Assembly: GCF_002551815.1 (NCBI RefSeq)
Contig: NZ_NVPR01000074.1
Span: 1-58,239 of the forward strand
Direction: 5' to 3'
Source of the DNA: Bacillus sp. AFS098217
GTDB lineage: Bacteria > Bacillota > Bacilli > Bacillales > Bacillaceae_G
Length of the DNA: 58,239 bases
The notes beneath the pieces were generated by a model. The model saw only the letters and a program-made list of their open reading frames with translations, searched no databases and was not told the origin of the DNA. Every line of letters starts with the position of its first letter. The first letter of the stretch is position 1. Position numbers and translations under genes: made by a program. Shown one piece after another: positions 8,287 to 17,971 of the stretch.

Positions 8287-9951
8287 ATGAATAAAACATG
8301 GTGGAAAGAAGCTGTCGCTTATCAAATTTATCCACGCAGCTTTATGGATTCCAATGGTGATGGTATTGGAGATTTACAAGGTATTATTGCAAAGCTTGAT
8401 TATTTAAAGGATTTAGGTATAGATGTAATTTGGATTTGTCCAATGTATAAATCACCTAATGATGATAATGGTTATGATATTAGCGATTATCAAGATATTA
8501 TGGATGAATTTGGTACAATGGCTGATTTTGATGAACTATTAGATGAAGTGCATAAGCGTGGTATGAAGCTAATTATTGATTTAGTTATTAATCATACGAG
8601 TGATGAACATCCTTGGTTTATTGAATCACGTTCGTCTAAAGATAATCCAAAACGTGATTGGTATATTTGGCGTGATGGTAAAAATGGAAAAGAGCCAAAT
8701 AACTGGGAAAGTATTTTTAACGGTTCTGCTTGGGAATATGATGAAATGACAGATCAATATTTCCTACATTTATTCTCACGTAAACAACCGGATTTAAACT
8801 GGGAGAATACAGAGGTTCGTGAAGCTTTATATGATACAGTGAATTGGTGGCTAGATAAAGGAATTGATGGCTTCCGTGTTGATGCAATTAGTCATATCAA
8901 AAAGGAAGATGGATTAAAAGACATGCCAAATCCAGAGGGCTTAACCTATGTACCTTCTTTCGATAAACATATGAATGTGAATGGTATTCAGCCATTATTA
9001 GAAGAGTTAAAAGATAACACATTTTCTAAATACGATATTATGACTGTTGGGGAAGCCAATGGTGTCAAAATTGAAGATGCTGATCTTTGGGTTGGAGAAG
9101 AGAATGGTAAATTCAATATGGTGTTTCAGTTTGAACATTTAAGTTTATGGGATGCAGAAAAGAAAAAAGAACTTGATGTTGTAGAACTGAAAAAGGTGTT
9201 AACAAAGTGGCAAAAAGGATTAGAGAATAAGGGATGGAATGCGCTGTATATTGAGAATCATGATAAACCACGTATTGTTTCTACGTGGGGAGATGATCAA
9301 CAGTATTGGCGTGAAAGTGCAACGGCTTTAGGAGCAATGTATTTCTTTATGCAAGGAACACCGTTTATTTATCAAGGGCAAGAAATCGGTATGACAAATG
9401 TTCAGTTTCCAAATATTGAAGATTATGATGACGTAGCAATTAAAAACTTATATCGTCAAAAAATTGCAGAAGGGGTATCACATCAAGAGATGATGGAAAT
9501 TATCTGGGCATCTTGCCGTGATAATTCACGTACACCGATGCAATGGAGTAATGAAGAAAATGCTGGTTTTACAACAGGTACGCCGTGGTTTGGAATGAAT
9601 CCAAATTATAAAGAAATTAATGTTCAAAAGCAGCAAGAAGAAGCAGATTCTATTTTAAATTTCTATAAGAAAATGATCGCGCTGAAAAAAGAGAATGATG
9701 TATTTACTTATGGTACGTATGATTTACTTTTAGAAGATGATCCACAAATTTATGCGTATACACGTACGTTACACGATGAAAAAGTGATTGTTATTAGCAA
9801 TATCTCGAACGAGAAAGCTGTGTACAATGAGAGTGTATTCGCACTAGAATGCAAACGTTTGCTTTTGAATAACTATGAAGTATTAGAACATGAAACAAAT
9901 AATACAATCACGTTGAAACCTTATGAAACAAGGGTTTATCGTATTTCATAA
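8287..9951 (+). CDS. malL: Oligo-1,6-glucosidase (GH13 alpha-glucosidase)
   Basis: 554 residues, matching Bacillus oligo-1,6-glucosidases (about 558). The GH13 catalytic residues are visible: nucleophile D199 in GFRVDAI, acid/base Glu near 256 in VGEANG, and Asp near 326 in ENHDKPR. It is cytosolic and hydrolyses short isomalto/malto-oligosaccharides to glucose. An upstream in-frame ATG exists, but AAAGGAGAG fits the ATG at 8287. Adjacent to a PTS permease, it probably processes the imported sugar. A trehalose-6-phosphate hydrolase (TreC) is a close relative and cannot be fully excluded. Confidence 0.88.
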   Translation: MNKTWWKEAVAYQIYPRSFMDSNGDGIGDLQGIIAKLDYLKDLGIDVIWICPMYKSPNDDNGYDISDYQDIMDEFGTMADFDELLDEVHKRGMKLIIDLVINHTSDEHPWFIESRSSKDNPKRDWYIWRDGKNGKEPNNWESIFNGSAWEYDEMTDQYFLHLFSRKQPDLNWENTEVREALYDTVNWWLDKGIDGFRVDAISHIKKEDGLKDMPNPEGLTYVPSFDKHMNVNGIQPLLEELKDNTFSKYDIMTVGEANGVKIEDADLWVGEENGKFNMVFQFEHLSLWDAEKKKELDVVELKKVLTKWQKGLENKGWNALYIENHDKPRIVSTWGDDQQYWRESATALGAMYFFMQGTPFIYQGQEIGMTNVQFPNIEDYDDVAIKNLYRQKIAEGVSHQEMMEIIWASCRDNSRTPMQWSNEENAGFTTGTPWFGMNPNYKEINVQKQQEEADSILNFYKKMIALKKENDVFTYGTYDLLLEDDPQIYAYTRTLHDEKVIVISNISNEKAVYNESVFALECKRLLLNNYEVLEHETNNTITLKPYETRVYRIS

Positions 9952-9982
9952 AAAAGGGATGCTCTCGTAGCATCTTTTTTTT
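9950..9982 (+). terminator. Terminator of malL
   Basis: GATGCT and AGCATC with flanking A and T runs form the hairpin. It separates malL from the next promoter. Confidence 0.8.
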
Positions 9983-10003
9983 ATGAAAAAATCTAAATTT
10001 TTA

Positions 10004-10080
10004 TTGCAATGTGAAAACGCTTTTATTAAAATAGATTTATGAAAACGTTTGCGCTATAAAAAGAAAGGAATCGTTTTCAT
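10004..10080 (+). promoter_or_regulatory. Promoter of the EIIBC gene with three GAAAACG operators
   Basis: A -35 TTGCAA (10004-10009), 17-base spacer and -10 TAAAAT (10027-10032). Three cre/LacI-type motifs are seen: TGTGAAAACGCTTTTA (10010-10025, in the spacer), ATGAAAACGTTTGCGC (10039-10054), and an inverted one, ATGAAAACGATTCC, read on the minus strand at 10067-10080. CcpA plus a MalR-like repressor is the likely input. Confidence 0.75.
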
Positions 10081-10146
10081 AAGAGGAGTAGCAATTATAA
10101 TCTATATCCATTAGGGATGCTATAAATAAGAGGGAGGAAGAAAGAG

Positions 10147-11784
10147 ATGAAAATTACGTCTTTTGATTTTTGGCAAAAGTTCGGGAAAGCATTGCTAGTT
10201 GTTGTAGCAGTTATGCCAGCAGCTGGTTTAATGATTTCAATTGGTAAACTAATCGGTATGTCTGCTGGGGATATAAATGCAGTACATACCATTGCTAGAG
10301 TAATGGAAGACATCGGTTGGGCAATTATTACAAATCTACATATTTTATTTGCAGTAGCAATCGGGGGATCTTGGGCGAAGGATCGTGCAGGCGGTGCATT
10401 TGCAGCACTATTGGCATTCATTTTAACAAACCGAATTACAGGAGCTATATTTGGTGTAAACGCTGCAATGTTAGCGGATTCAAAAGCAAAAGTTTCTTCA
10501 TTATTAGCGGGTGATTTAGTTGTTAAAGATTATTTCACTTCAGTACTTGGTGCACCAGCACTGAACATGGGAGTTTTCGTAGGGATTATTACAGGGTTCT
10601 TAGGAGCTACTTTATATAACAAATACTATAATTATAATAAATTACCACAGGCATTAGCGTTCTTTAACGGAAAACGATTTGTACCATTTGTTGTAATTGT
10701 ATGGTCTACAGTTACTGCGATTGCTTTATCACTTTTATGGCCATTTATCCAAAGCGGATTAAATGAATTCGGTCGTTGGATTGCAGCATCAAAAGATAGT
10801 GCGCCAGTTGTTGCGCCGTTCGTATATGGGACATTAGAGCGTTTATTATTACCATTTGGATTACATCATATGTTAACGATTCCGATGAACTACACGGAGC
10901 TTGGCGGAACATATACGATGTTAACTGGAGCAAAAGTTGGTCAGGTTGTTGCAGGACAAGATCCATTATGGCTTGCATGGATTACTGATTTAAATAACCT
11001 GTTAGCAAAAGGGGATACAAAAGCATATCACGATTTATTAAATAATGTTGTGCCAGCTCGTTTCAAAGCTGGACAAGTTATCGGTTCAACTGCATCATTA
11101 ATTGGTATCGCATTTGCGATGTTCCGTAATGTCGATAAAGATAAACGTGCAAAATATAAACCAATGTTCTTATCTGCAGCATTAGCAGTATTTTTAACAG
11201 GTGTAACGGAACCAATTGAATTTATGTTCATGTTCATTGCACCAGTATTATATGTTGTATATGCAGTTATAACAGGACTTGGATTTGCGTTAGCGGATTT
11301 GATTCACTTACGTGTTCATGCTTTTGGTTTTATTGAGTTACTTACACGTACACCAATGATGATTAATGCAGGATTAACAAGAGACTTAATTAACTTTGTC
11401 GTTGTATCAGTGATATTCTTTGGTTTAAACTTTACAGTATTTAATTTCTTAATTAAAAAATTCAATTTACCAACACCAGGTCGTGCTGGTAACTATATTG
11501 ATAATGAAGATGAATCTTCAGAAGGAACAGCGAATGTAAAAGAAGGTTCTTTAGCAACAAAAGTTATTGATCTGTTAGGCGGAAAAGATAATATTGCTGA
11601 TGTCGATGCTTGTATGACACGTCTGCGTGTAACGGTAAAAGATTTAGATATTGTTGCACCAGAAGCACAGTGGAAGCAAAATGGAGCTTTAGGTTTGATT
11701 GTAAAAGATAAAGGTGTTCAAGCGGTATATGGTCCGAAAGCAGATGTATTAAAATCAGACATTCAAGATATGTTAGGTGCATAA
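10147..11784 (+). CDS. malP: PTS EIIBC component, maltose/alpha-glucoside type
   Basis: 545 residues. The N-terminal EIIC domain (about 1-440) has roughly ten membrane spans; GVTEPIEF is the conserved EIIC motif. The C-terminal EIIB domain (about 465-545) has phosphocysteine C489 in DACMTRLRV. There is no fused EIIA, so an EIIA-Glc must act in trans. It imports and phosphorylates a sugar; pairing with malL and lack of an EIIA fit the maltose-type branch, but glucose-type substrates are possible. GAGGGAGG precedes the ATG. Confidence 0.85.
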   Translation: MKITSFDFWQKFGKALLVVVAVMPAAGLMISIGKLIGMSAGDINAVHTIARVMEDIGWAIITNLHILFAVAIGGSWAKDRAGGAFAALLAFILTNRITGAIFGVNAAMLADSKAKVSSLLAGDLVVKDYFTSVLGAPALNMGVFVGIITGFLGATLYNKYYNYNKLPQALAFFNGKRFVPFVVIVWSTVTAIALSLLWPFIQSGLNEFGRWIAASKDSAPVVAPFVYGTLERLLLPFGLHHMLTIPMNYTELGGTYTMLTGAKVGQVVAGQDPLWLAWITDLNNLLAKGDTKAYHDLLNNVVPARFKAGQVIGSTASLIGIAFAMFRNVDKDKRAKYKPMFLSAALAVFLTGVTEPIEFMFMFIAPVLYVVYAVITGLGFALADLIHLRVHAFGFIELLTRTPMMINAGLTRDLINFVVVSVIFFGLNFTVFNFLIKKFNLPTPGRAGNYIDNEDESSEGTANVKEGSLATKVIDLLGGKDNIADVDACMTRLRVTVKDLDIVAPEAQWKQNGALGLIVKDKGVQAVYGPKADVLKSDIQDMLGA

Positions 11785-11787
11785 GTA

Positions 11788-12579
11788 ATGAAATTACTAA
11801 CTTTAAATTGCCACTCTTGGCAAGAAGAGAATCAATTAGAAAAAATAAAATATCTTGCTAAGGTAATTCAAGAAGAGGATTATGATGTCATTGCATTGCA
11901 AGAAGTCAGTCAGTCTATACAAGCTCAAAGTATATGTGAGAACAAGAAAGAAGATAACTTTGGTCTTGTATTACTTGCAGAACTTGAAGCGCTACATGTA
12001 AGAGGTTACGATATCGTTTGGGATTTTGCTCATATTGGCTATGATATATATGAGGAAGGATTAGCAATTATAACGAAGCATCCAATTGTCGAACAGAATT
12101 CTTTCTTTGTATCAGAAAGTAAGGATACATCTTATTGGAAAACACGTAAAATTGTTAGTGCAACAATCTCTTATAAAGATAAGAATATAACATTTTATTC
12201 TTGTCACCTCGGTTGGTGGAATGATGAAGAAGAAACATTTCAAGGACAAGTAGATTGTTTAATGAAGCATGTGGATGGAAATGAACTTTCTTTCTTAATG
12301 GGAGATTTTAATAACAATGCTCGTTTGCAAGGAGAAGGGTATGATTATCTCATGCAAAAAGGTCTCTATGACACATACAAATTAGCCGTGAAGAAAGATG
12401 AAGGAACAACCGTGCAAGGAGAAATTGCTGGTTGGGATGAAAATAAGCAAAACTTACGAATTGACCTTATTTTAAGTAACAAGCCAAAAACAGTTACTTC
12501 TTCAAAAGTCATTTTCAATGGTATAAATCGAAATGTTGTTTCAGATCATTTTGGAGTAGAAGTTCAATTGGATATATAA
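11788..12579 (+). CDS. Endonuclease/exonuclease/phosphatase (EEP) family hydrolase
   Basis: 263 residues spanning the whole EEP fold. N8 in LLTLNCHSW, an Asp-Glu pair in DVIALQEVSQ, SCHLGWW, MGDFNNNA and the terminal SDHFGVE supply the metal and catalytic residues. It starts three bases after the EIIBC stop with no clear ribosome binding site, so it is translationally coupled to the permease and probably serves the same pathway. EEP proteins include nucleases, sphingomyelinases and phosphoesterases; there is no signal peptide, so it is cytosolic. A sugar-phosphate-related phosphatase role is only an inference from context. Confidence 0.8.
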   Translation: MKLLTLNCHSWQEENQLEKIKYLAKVIQEEDYDVIALQEVSQSIQAQSICENKKEDNFGLVLLAELEALHVRGYDIVWDFAHIGYDIYEEGLAIITKHPIVEQNSFFVSESKDTSYWKTRKIVSATISYKDKNITFYSCHLGWWNDEEETFQGQVDCLMKHVDGNELSFLMGDFNNNARLQGEGYDYLMQKGLYDTYKLAVKKDEGTTVQGEIAGWDENKQNLRIDLILSNKPKTVTSSKVIFNGINRNVVSDHFGVEVQLDI

Positions 12580-12587
12580 TATAGAAG

Positions 12588-12625
12588 AAATCCTCATAGC
12601 GATTTAAGAGCTGTGAGGATTTTTT
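12588..12625 (+). terminator. Terminator of the mal operon
   Basis: AAATCCTCA-AGC and GCT-TGAGGATTT form the stem, followed by a T run, nine bases after the EEP stop. Confidence 0.88.
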
Positions 12626-12630
12626 CTATA

Positions 12631-12668
12631 AATACAAGTATTTCCAAGAGAAAATACTTGTATTTTTT
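12631..12668. terminator. Second, symmetric hairpin
   Basis: AATACAAGTATTT and AAATACTTGTATT are perfectly complementary (13 bp), flanked by T-rich sequence. It lies six bases after the previous terminator and acts as a backup or insulator before yhgE. Confidence 0.75.
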
Positions 12669-12738
12669 ATGACATTTCCTGTATATTTGTTATCATTGAA
12701 TGTAAAACCGAATTGGTCATTTTGTATGCATACTTTTT

Positions 12739-12762
12739 TTACTTCGTTATATAATGAAGTAA
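12739..12762. promoter_or_regulatory. Inverted repeat over the probable yhgE promoter
   Basis: TTACTTC-N10-GAAGTAA is perfect, and its spacer contains TATAAT (12750-12755), a good -10 box. This layout suggests an operator for a dimeric repressor. No cognate regulator is adjacent. Confidence 0.55.
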
Positions 12763-12887
12763 GTAAAAGATTTAATTGGAAAAATAGTACATTTTCGTTT
12801 AATCCACGATGTAGAAAATGATATAATGGCAAAATGCATGTATCATTTTCTAAAGAAGGAAAAATATATAATTAGGTGATAGCTTAT

Positions 12888-15665
12888 ATGAAACAAATAT
12901 GGCGTATTTATACGACAGACTTACGGAATGTAGCCAAACATTGGGCTGCGATTGTAATTGTATTAGGGCTGATGGTTTTACCATCTTTATATGCATGGTT
13001 TAACATTAAGGCTTCTTGGGATCCATATGGAAATACAAAAGAAATCCCAATTGCAGTTTCTAACGAAGATGCAGGGGCAAACTTACGGGGAAAAGACATT
13101 AATATCGGGAAAGAAGTTGTAGATTCACTTAAGAAGGATAAGAATTTTAACTGGAAATTCGTTGATGAAAAACAAGCAGTTTATGGAGTGGAACGCGGAG
13201 ATTATTACGCAAGTATCACGATTCCAAAAGACTTCTCAGAAAAAATTACGACTGTTATTAGCGATAATCCGAAAAAACCAGAACTTGATTATTTTGTGAA
13301 TGAAAAAGTAAATGCCATTGCACCAAAGATTACAGCAAAAGGTGCATCGGGTATAACAGAAGAAATTAGTAAAAACTTCGTTAAAACAGCGAATGGTGAG
13401 ATTTTTAAAATTTTCAATGACCTTGGAATCGATTTAGAAACAAACTTACCAAGTATTGAAAAGGTAAAAGATCTTGTATTCAAGTTAGAAGCACAATTAC
13501 CAGAAATGAATAAACTTGTGGATACGGCATTAACAGATGCTGGTAAAGCACAAGATCTTGTAAAAGTCGCACAAGAGAATTTACCAGTAGTGGAAAGTGT
13601 GATGAATGATGGGCAACAAATGACGAAAGATCTGGATGCATTCTTTGCAAGAAATGGTCAAACGTTAGAAGATGCTCCTGGAGTCATGAAAAATAATTTG
13701 ACTGTATTGAAAAAAGGGATGGATGGTGCAACAACTGCTACGGATTTCTTGATGCATCCAGGAATTGATTTCAATCTAGATATTCCAGACCTTCCGCAAG
13801 TTAATGTAGAAGGATATAAAAATATAGCAAAAAATATTAATCAAACAGTAAACAGTGTTTTTGGCTCTGCCCGTGTGGGAACAGCATACGCGCAAAGTGT
13901 TATGGATGGCTTGCAAAATGGAAAAATTGATCCAGAGATAGCGAAGAAAAATATAGAGACTGTTTCTAATAATCTTCAGACTCATACTGATAATGTTTCT
14001 TCTCTGATTGCTATGATGTCTAAGCTTGAGCAGAGTGTGCCAACTGATTTTGGTAAAGATTTCTTTGGTACAAGAGTACAACATTTAACAGCGATTAGAG
14101 ACTCTATGCAAGATGTAAATAATAGGATTAAACATGTTGGAGACTTAATTAGCTCAGGACAAGAAGTAAAACAAGATGTAAGAGATGCAATTAATCAAAA
14201 GTTAAATGCAGTAAACGGTTTAATTGATCAAGCTGAAAAAGATTATAACGAAACTTTTGTAGCAGGTTTCCAAAAAGCAGTTAGCACAGCCGAACAGTTG
14301 AAAAATATAGTAGAAGAAGGTATCCCAAATACAGTAGAAGATTTCAAAAAGGCAAAAGAAGATTTGAAAAATAAAGGTGTTAACGGACTAGATGGTACAA
14401 AAACCGCTTTAAATAGTCTAAACGGCCAATTCCAAGCAGGTATAAATATGATTGATGATATGATACCTGTCTTAAATGATTTAAATAAAATTTTAGGTGA
14501 TGTCAATAGTGATAAAAATGTTAACGATCAGATTGCTAAGTTAAACAAAGCAAAAACGGATCTTCAAAAAGGAATGGATTTAACGAATAAAGGAATTGCT
14601 GCTATTGATAAAGGGCAGCAACCAGCAAAAGATGTCATTGAAAGCATTAACCAAGTATCAAAAAGTGTTTCAGCACAATTAGGCGATATTTTAGCAAAAT
14701 ATGATTCAGAAATCGTTCCAAACTTTAATGCAGCAATTGCTCGTACAAAAGAGATGTCTAAAAATACATCTAAAATTTTAAGCGATGCAAATAAAAAGCT
14801 TCCAGATGTAAAAACATTACTAGAAGATTCATCAAAAGGTTTAGTAGAAGGTAAGAAGAAAGTTGAAGATATTAAAGCTGAGATGCCGGCTGCTGAGAAA
14901 AAGATTAAAGAATTAGCAAATAAAATTCGTGAATTTGATTCACAAGAGGATATAAAAGACATCATACGTTTATTGAAAAATGATGTTGAAAAGCAAAGTG
15001 ATTATTTTGCAAGTCCGGTGAAATTAAAAGAAAATAAATTATTTGCGATGCCAAACTACGGTTCAGCGATGTCACCATTCTATACAGTGCTTGCACTATG
15101 GGTAGGGGCATTGTTAATGGTTTCGTTATTAACAGTAGAAGTACACGAAGATATAGACTATAAGAGCCATGAGATTTACTTCGGACGTTTCTTAACGTTC
15201 TTAACGATAGGTCTTGCGCAGGCGTTTATCGTATCGGTGGGAGATATATACTTACTTGATACGTATGTAGTTGATAAGTTCTGGTTTGTGTTATTCAGTT
15301 TATTTAGTAGTGCAGTCTTTGTTTGTATCGTATACTCACTTGTTTCTGTTTTCGGAAACATCGGGAAATCGATGGCAATCATTTTACTCGTACTGCAAGT
15401 GGCTGGATCAGGCGGAACATTCCCAATTCAAATGCTTCCAAAATTCTTCCAAGCAATTTATCCGTTCTTACCGTTCACATATGCAATTAGCGCGATTCGT
15501 GAAACAGTGGGCGGAATGATTTGGGATATTGTGATAAGGGATCTTCTTGTATTAAGTGTCTTTGTGGTGATCATGCTTGTACTTGCATTAGTACTGAAAA
15601 CACGAATTAATAAGTCGAGTGAAAAGTTTGTTGAGAATGCAAAAGGAAGTAAAATTATTCATTAA
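12888..15665 (+). CDS. YhgE/Pip domain membrane protein
   Basis: 925 residues. One membrane span near residues 15-35 (IVIVLGLMVLPSLYAWFN) is followed by about 690 extracytoplasmic residues, largely helical with many coiled-coil-like repeats. The C-terminus (from about 725) has six spans of ABC-2 type. This is the YhgE/Pip architecture, related to phage-infection proteins and to the EsaA/YueB subunit of type VII secretion. No secretion genes are nearby, so it is probably a stand-alone envelope protein or exporter. A GTG four codons upstream overlaps AGGTGA, which is positioned for the ATG at 12888. Confidence 0.88.
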   Translation: MKQIWRIYTTDLRNVAKHWAAIVIVLGLMVLPSLYAWFNIKASWDPYGNTKEIPIAVSNEDAGANLRGKDINIGKEVVDSLKKDKNFNWKFVDEKQAVYGVERGDYYASITIPKDFSEKITTVISDNPKKPELDYFVNEKVNAIAPKITAKGASGITEEISKNFVKTANGEIFKIFNDLGIDLETNLPSIEKVKDLVFKLEAQLPEMNKLVDTALTDAGKAQDLVKVAQENLPVVESVMNDGQQMTKDLDAFFARNGQTLEDAPGVMKNNLTVLKKGMDGATTATDFLMHPGIDFNLDIPDLPQVNVEGYKNIAKNINQTVNSVFGSARVGTAYAQSVMDGLQNGKIDPEIAKKNIETVSNNLQTHTDNVSSLIAMMSKLEQSVPTDFGKDFFGTRVQHLTAIRDSMQDVNNRIKHVGDLISSGQEVKQDVRDAINQKLNAVNGLIDQAEKDYNETFVAGFQKAVSTAEQLKNIVEEGIPNTVEDFKKAKEDLKNKGVNGLDGTKTALNSLNGQFQAGINMIDDMIPVLNDLNKILGDVNSDKNVNDQIAKLNKAKTDLQKGMDLTNKGIAAIDKGQQPAKDVIESINQVSKSVSAQLGDILAKYDSEIVPNFNAAIARTKEMSKNTSKILSDANKKLPDVKTLLEDSSKGLVEGKKKVEDIKAEMPAAEKKIKELANKIREFDSQEDIKDIIRLLKNDVEKQSDYFASPVKLKENKLFAMPNYGSAMSPFYTVLALWVGALLMVSLLTVEVHEDIDYKSHEIYFGRFLTFLTIGLAQAFIVSVGDIYLLDTYVVDKFWFVLFSLFSSAVFVCIVYSLVSVFGNIGKSMAIILLVLQVAGSGGTFPIQMLPKFFQAIYPFLPFTYAISAIRETVGGMIWDIVIRDLLVLSVFVVIMLVLALVLKTRINKSSEKFVENAKGSKIIH

Positions 15666-15669
15666 AAAT

Positions 15670-15704
15670 AAGAGGTTCCTACTGAAAACGGTAGGAACCT
15701 TTTT
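15670..15704. terminator. Shared terminator between yhgE and topB
   Basis: AGGTTCCTAC and GTAGGAACCT form a perfect 10-bp stem flanked by A on one side and T on the other, so it can serve both convergent genes. Confidence 0.88.
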
Positions 15705-15706
15705 GT

Positions 15707-17896
15707 TTAATCAAATTTTAATTTCTTTAATGCTTCTGCTAATGCATTATTCAATGGTTCTTCTTCTTTTTGTTGTTGTTTCATATATTTTTGGACGTCT
15801 CGTTTATCGGCTTTGTTGCCCGATTCTTTCTTGCGTCTTTCTTGGAATGTAGAAAGTTTTTCGCGATAGCCACATTTACATGCAAAGATTTGACCAGCTC
15901 CTTCACCACGAAGCTCCAGTTTCTTTTTACACTGAGGGCAGCGTGCATTTGTAGTGCGGGATACATTTTTACGATGACCACACTCGCGATCTTGGCATAC
16001 AAGCATTTTCCCTTTTTTACCGTTTACTTCTAACATTGGTTTACCACAGTCTGGACAAGATTTCGTTGAAATGTTGTCGTGTTTATATTTTTTATCGCTC
16101 GATTTAATTTCAGCAACAATCTCTTTTGTATAGTTTTTCATTTCTGAAATAAATACTTCTTTTTTTAATTTCCCTTTTGCGATCGCTTCAAGTTTTTGCT
16201 CCCATTCACCAGTTAGTGTAGGAGATTTTAGTTCTTCTGGCACTAAATCAAGTAACTGACGGCCTTTTGAAGTGATATGAATATCTTTACCACGTTTTTC
16301 AATTAAGAATGAATTGAATAGCTTGTCGATAATATCAGCTCGTGTAGCTACAGTACCCAGTCCGCCAGTTGACTTTAACGTGTCAGCAAGTTGTTTGTTT
16401 TGCGTATCCATGTATTTTGTTGGGTTTTCCATTGCTGAAAGTAATGTTGCTTCATTAAAGCGTGCAGGTGCTTTCGTTTGACCTGATGTTTGGACAATTA
16501 GTTTTACGTTTAATGTATCGCCTTTTTCGATGCGAGGTAAGATTTGTTCTTTTACATCATCGATTGCAGCATCATCTTCAAATTGATTTTCATAAACTTC
16601 TTTCCAACCAGCATGTAAAATCGTTTTTCCTCGTGCGATGAACGTTTCGTCACCAATTTTCGTGCGTAATGTTAGCTGTTCATATTCAAAGGCCGGGAAT
16701 AAAACGGCTAAGAAACGTTTTACAACTAAATCATAAATTTTACGTTCTTTATCTGTGAAAGCCGAGAAGTTAACATACCCTTCTGTTGGAATAATAGCGT
16801 GATGATCGCTTACTTTACTATCATCAACAAATGATTTATTAGATTTTATCGGCTTATTTAAAATCTTATGTGCTAACGAGCGATATTCTCCTACACCGCA
16901 CGCTTTTAGTCGCTCTGGAAGTGTTCCAACGATATCAGATGAAATATAGCGTGAATCTGTACGAGGATATGTTAGCACTTTATGTTGCTCATACAATTTC
17001 TGCATAATGTTTAATGTTTCTTTAGCAGAGTAACCGAAGATTTTATTTGCATCACGTTGTAGTTCAGTTAAATCATAAAGACCAGGAGAGAATGATTTCT
17101 TTTGTTTTTTATCAATTTCCACAACAGTAGCATTTTGTTTATCTAGATTCTTTACGATACCATCAATTTTTTCTTTATTAAAACTACGACTATTCCCTTT
17201 TGCATCTTGCCAAGTTAGTTTTAATTTATTAGTTGTTTGAGCTTCGATACCGTAGTATGTTTGAGCTTTAAAGTTTTTAATTTCATCTTCACGACCAGCA
17301 ATAATAGCTACAGTTGGTGTTTGGACACGACCGCAGTTTAGTTGTGCATTGAAGCGAGTCGTTAATGCACGTGTTGCATTAAGACCGATATACCAATCTG
17401 CTTCTGAACGCGCAACGGCTGAAGCGTATAAGTTGTCATATGCTTTACCTGGTTTTAAGTTTGCGAAGCCGTCTTTGATTGCTTTATCGGTAACAGATGA
17501 AATCCATAGACGCTTGATAGGTTTATTAATTTTAACTTTATCAATAATCCAACGAGCGACTAATTCTCCCTCGCGACCTGCGTCTGTAGCTACAATTATT
17601 TCATTTACATCTTTTCTAATCAGTTGGCTTTTAACAGCATTAAACTGTTTTCCCGTTTGTTTGATCACAACTAATTTCATACGTTCCGGAAGCATTGGAA
17701 GATCTTCAAGATTCCATGTTTTATACTTATTATCATAAACCTCAGGGTCTGCAAGCGTCACTAAATGCCCAAGAGCCCAAGTCACGATGTATTTGTCACC
17801 TTCTAAAAATCCATTCCCTTTTTTTGTACACTTTAATACTTTTGCTATATCACGTGCAACTGATGGTTTCTCAGCAATTACTACACTCTTTGCCAT
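15707..17896 (-). CDS. topB: DNA topoisomerase III
   Basis: 729 residues, type IA topoisomerase. The N-terminal Toprim domain has AEKPSVARDIA and the acidic DAGREGEL. The active-site Tyr is near 310 in TYPRTDSRYIS. Two C-terminal zinc ribbons are visible (CPDCGKP with CQDRECG, and CPQCKKK with CKCGY). It cuts single strands to decatenate and resolve recombination and replication intermediates. AAAGGAG lies 9 bases before the ATG on the minus strand. Length fits Bacillus TopB. Confidence 0.95.
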   Translation of the reverse strand: MAKSVVIAEKPSVARDIAKVLKCTKKGNGFLEGDKYIVTWALGHLVTLADPEVYDNKYKTWNLEDLPMLPERMKLVVIKQTGKQFNAVKSQLIRKDVNEIIVATDAGREGELVARWIIDKVKINKPIKRLWISSVTDKAIKDGFANLKPGKAYDNLYASAVARSEADWYIGLNATRALTTRFNAQLNCGRVQTPTVAIIAGREDEIKNFKAQTYYGIEAQTTNKLKLTWQDAKGNSRSFNKEKIDGIVKNLDKQNATVVEIDKKQKKSFSPGLYDLTELQRDANKIFGYSAKETLNIMQKLYEQHKVLTYPRTDSRYISSDIVGTLPERLKACGVGEYRSLAHKILNKPIKSNKSFVDDSKVSDHHAIIPTEGYVNFSAFTDKERKIYDLVVKRFLAVLFPAFEYEQLTLRTKIGDETFIARGKTILHAGWKEVYENQFEDDAAIDDVKEQILPRIEKGDTLNVKLIVQTSGQTKAPARFNEATLLSAMENPTKYMDTQNKQLADTLKSTGGLGTVATRADIIDKLFNSFLIEKRGKDIHITSKGRQLLDLVPEELKSPTLTGEWEQKLEAIAKGKLKKEVFISEMKNYTKEIVAEIKSSDKKYKHDNISTKSCPDCGKPMLEVNGKKGKMLVCQDRECGHRKNVSRTTNARCPQCKKKLELRGEGAGQIFACKCGYREKLSTFQERRKKESGNKADKRDVQKYMKQQQKEEEPLNNALAEALKKLKFD

Positions 17897-17971
17897 TTAT
17901 TCAAACTCCTTTACTAACTATATACCGTTTAATATACCACAGTTTTCAAGAAGAGCAGTAAGGAACACCTT

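Noticed and set aside
12888-15665. Type VII secretion locus suggested by the YhgE/EsaA-like protein
   Set aside because: No WXG100, EssC-type ATPase or other ESX gene is nearby, so a secretion cluster is not supported.
15707-17961. Several plus-strand open frames opposite topB
   Set aside because: They are antisense shadows of the topoisomerase gene with no ribosome binding sites or recognisable domains.
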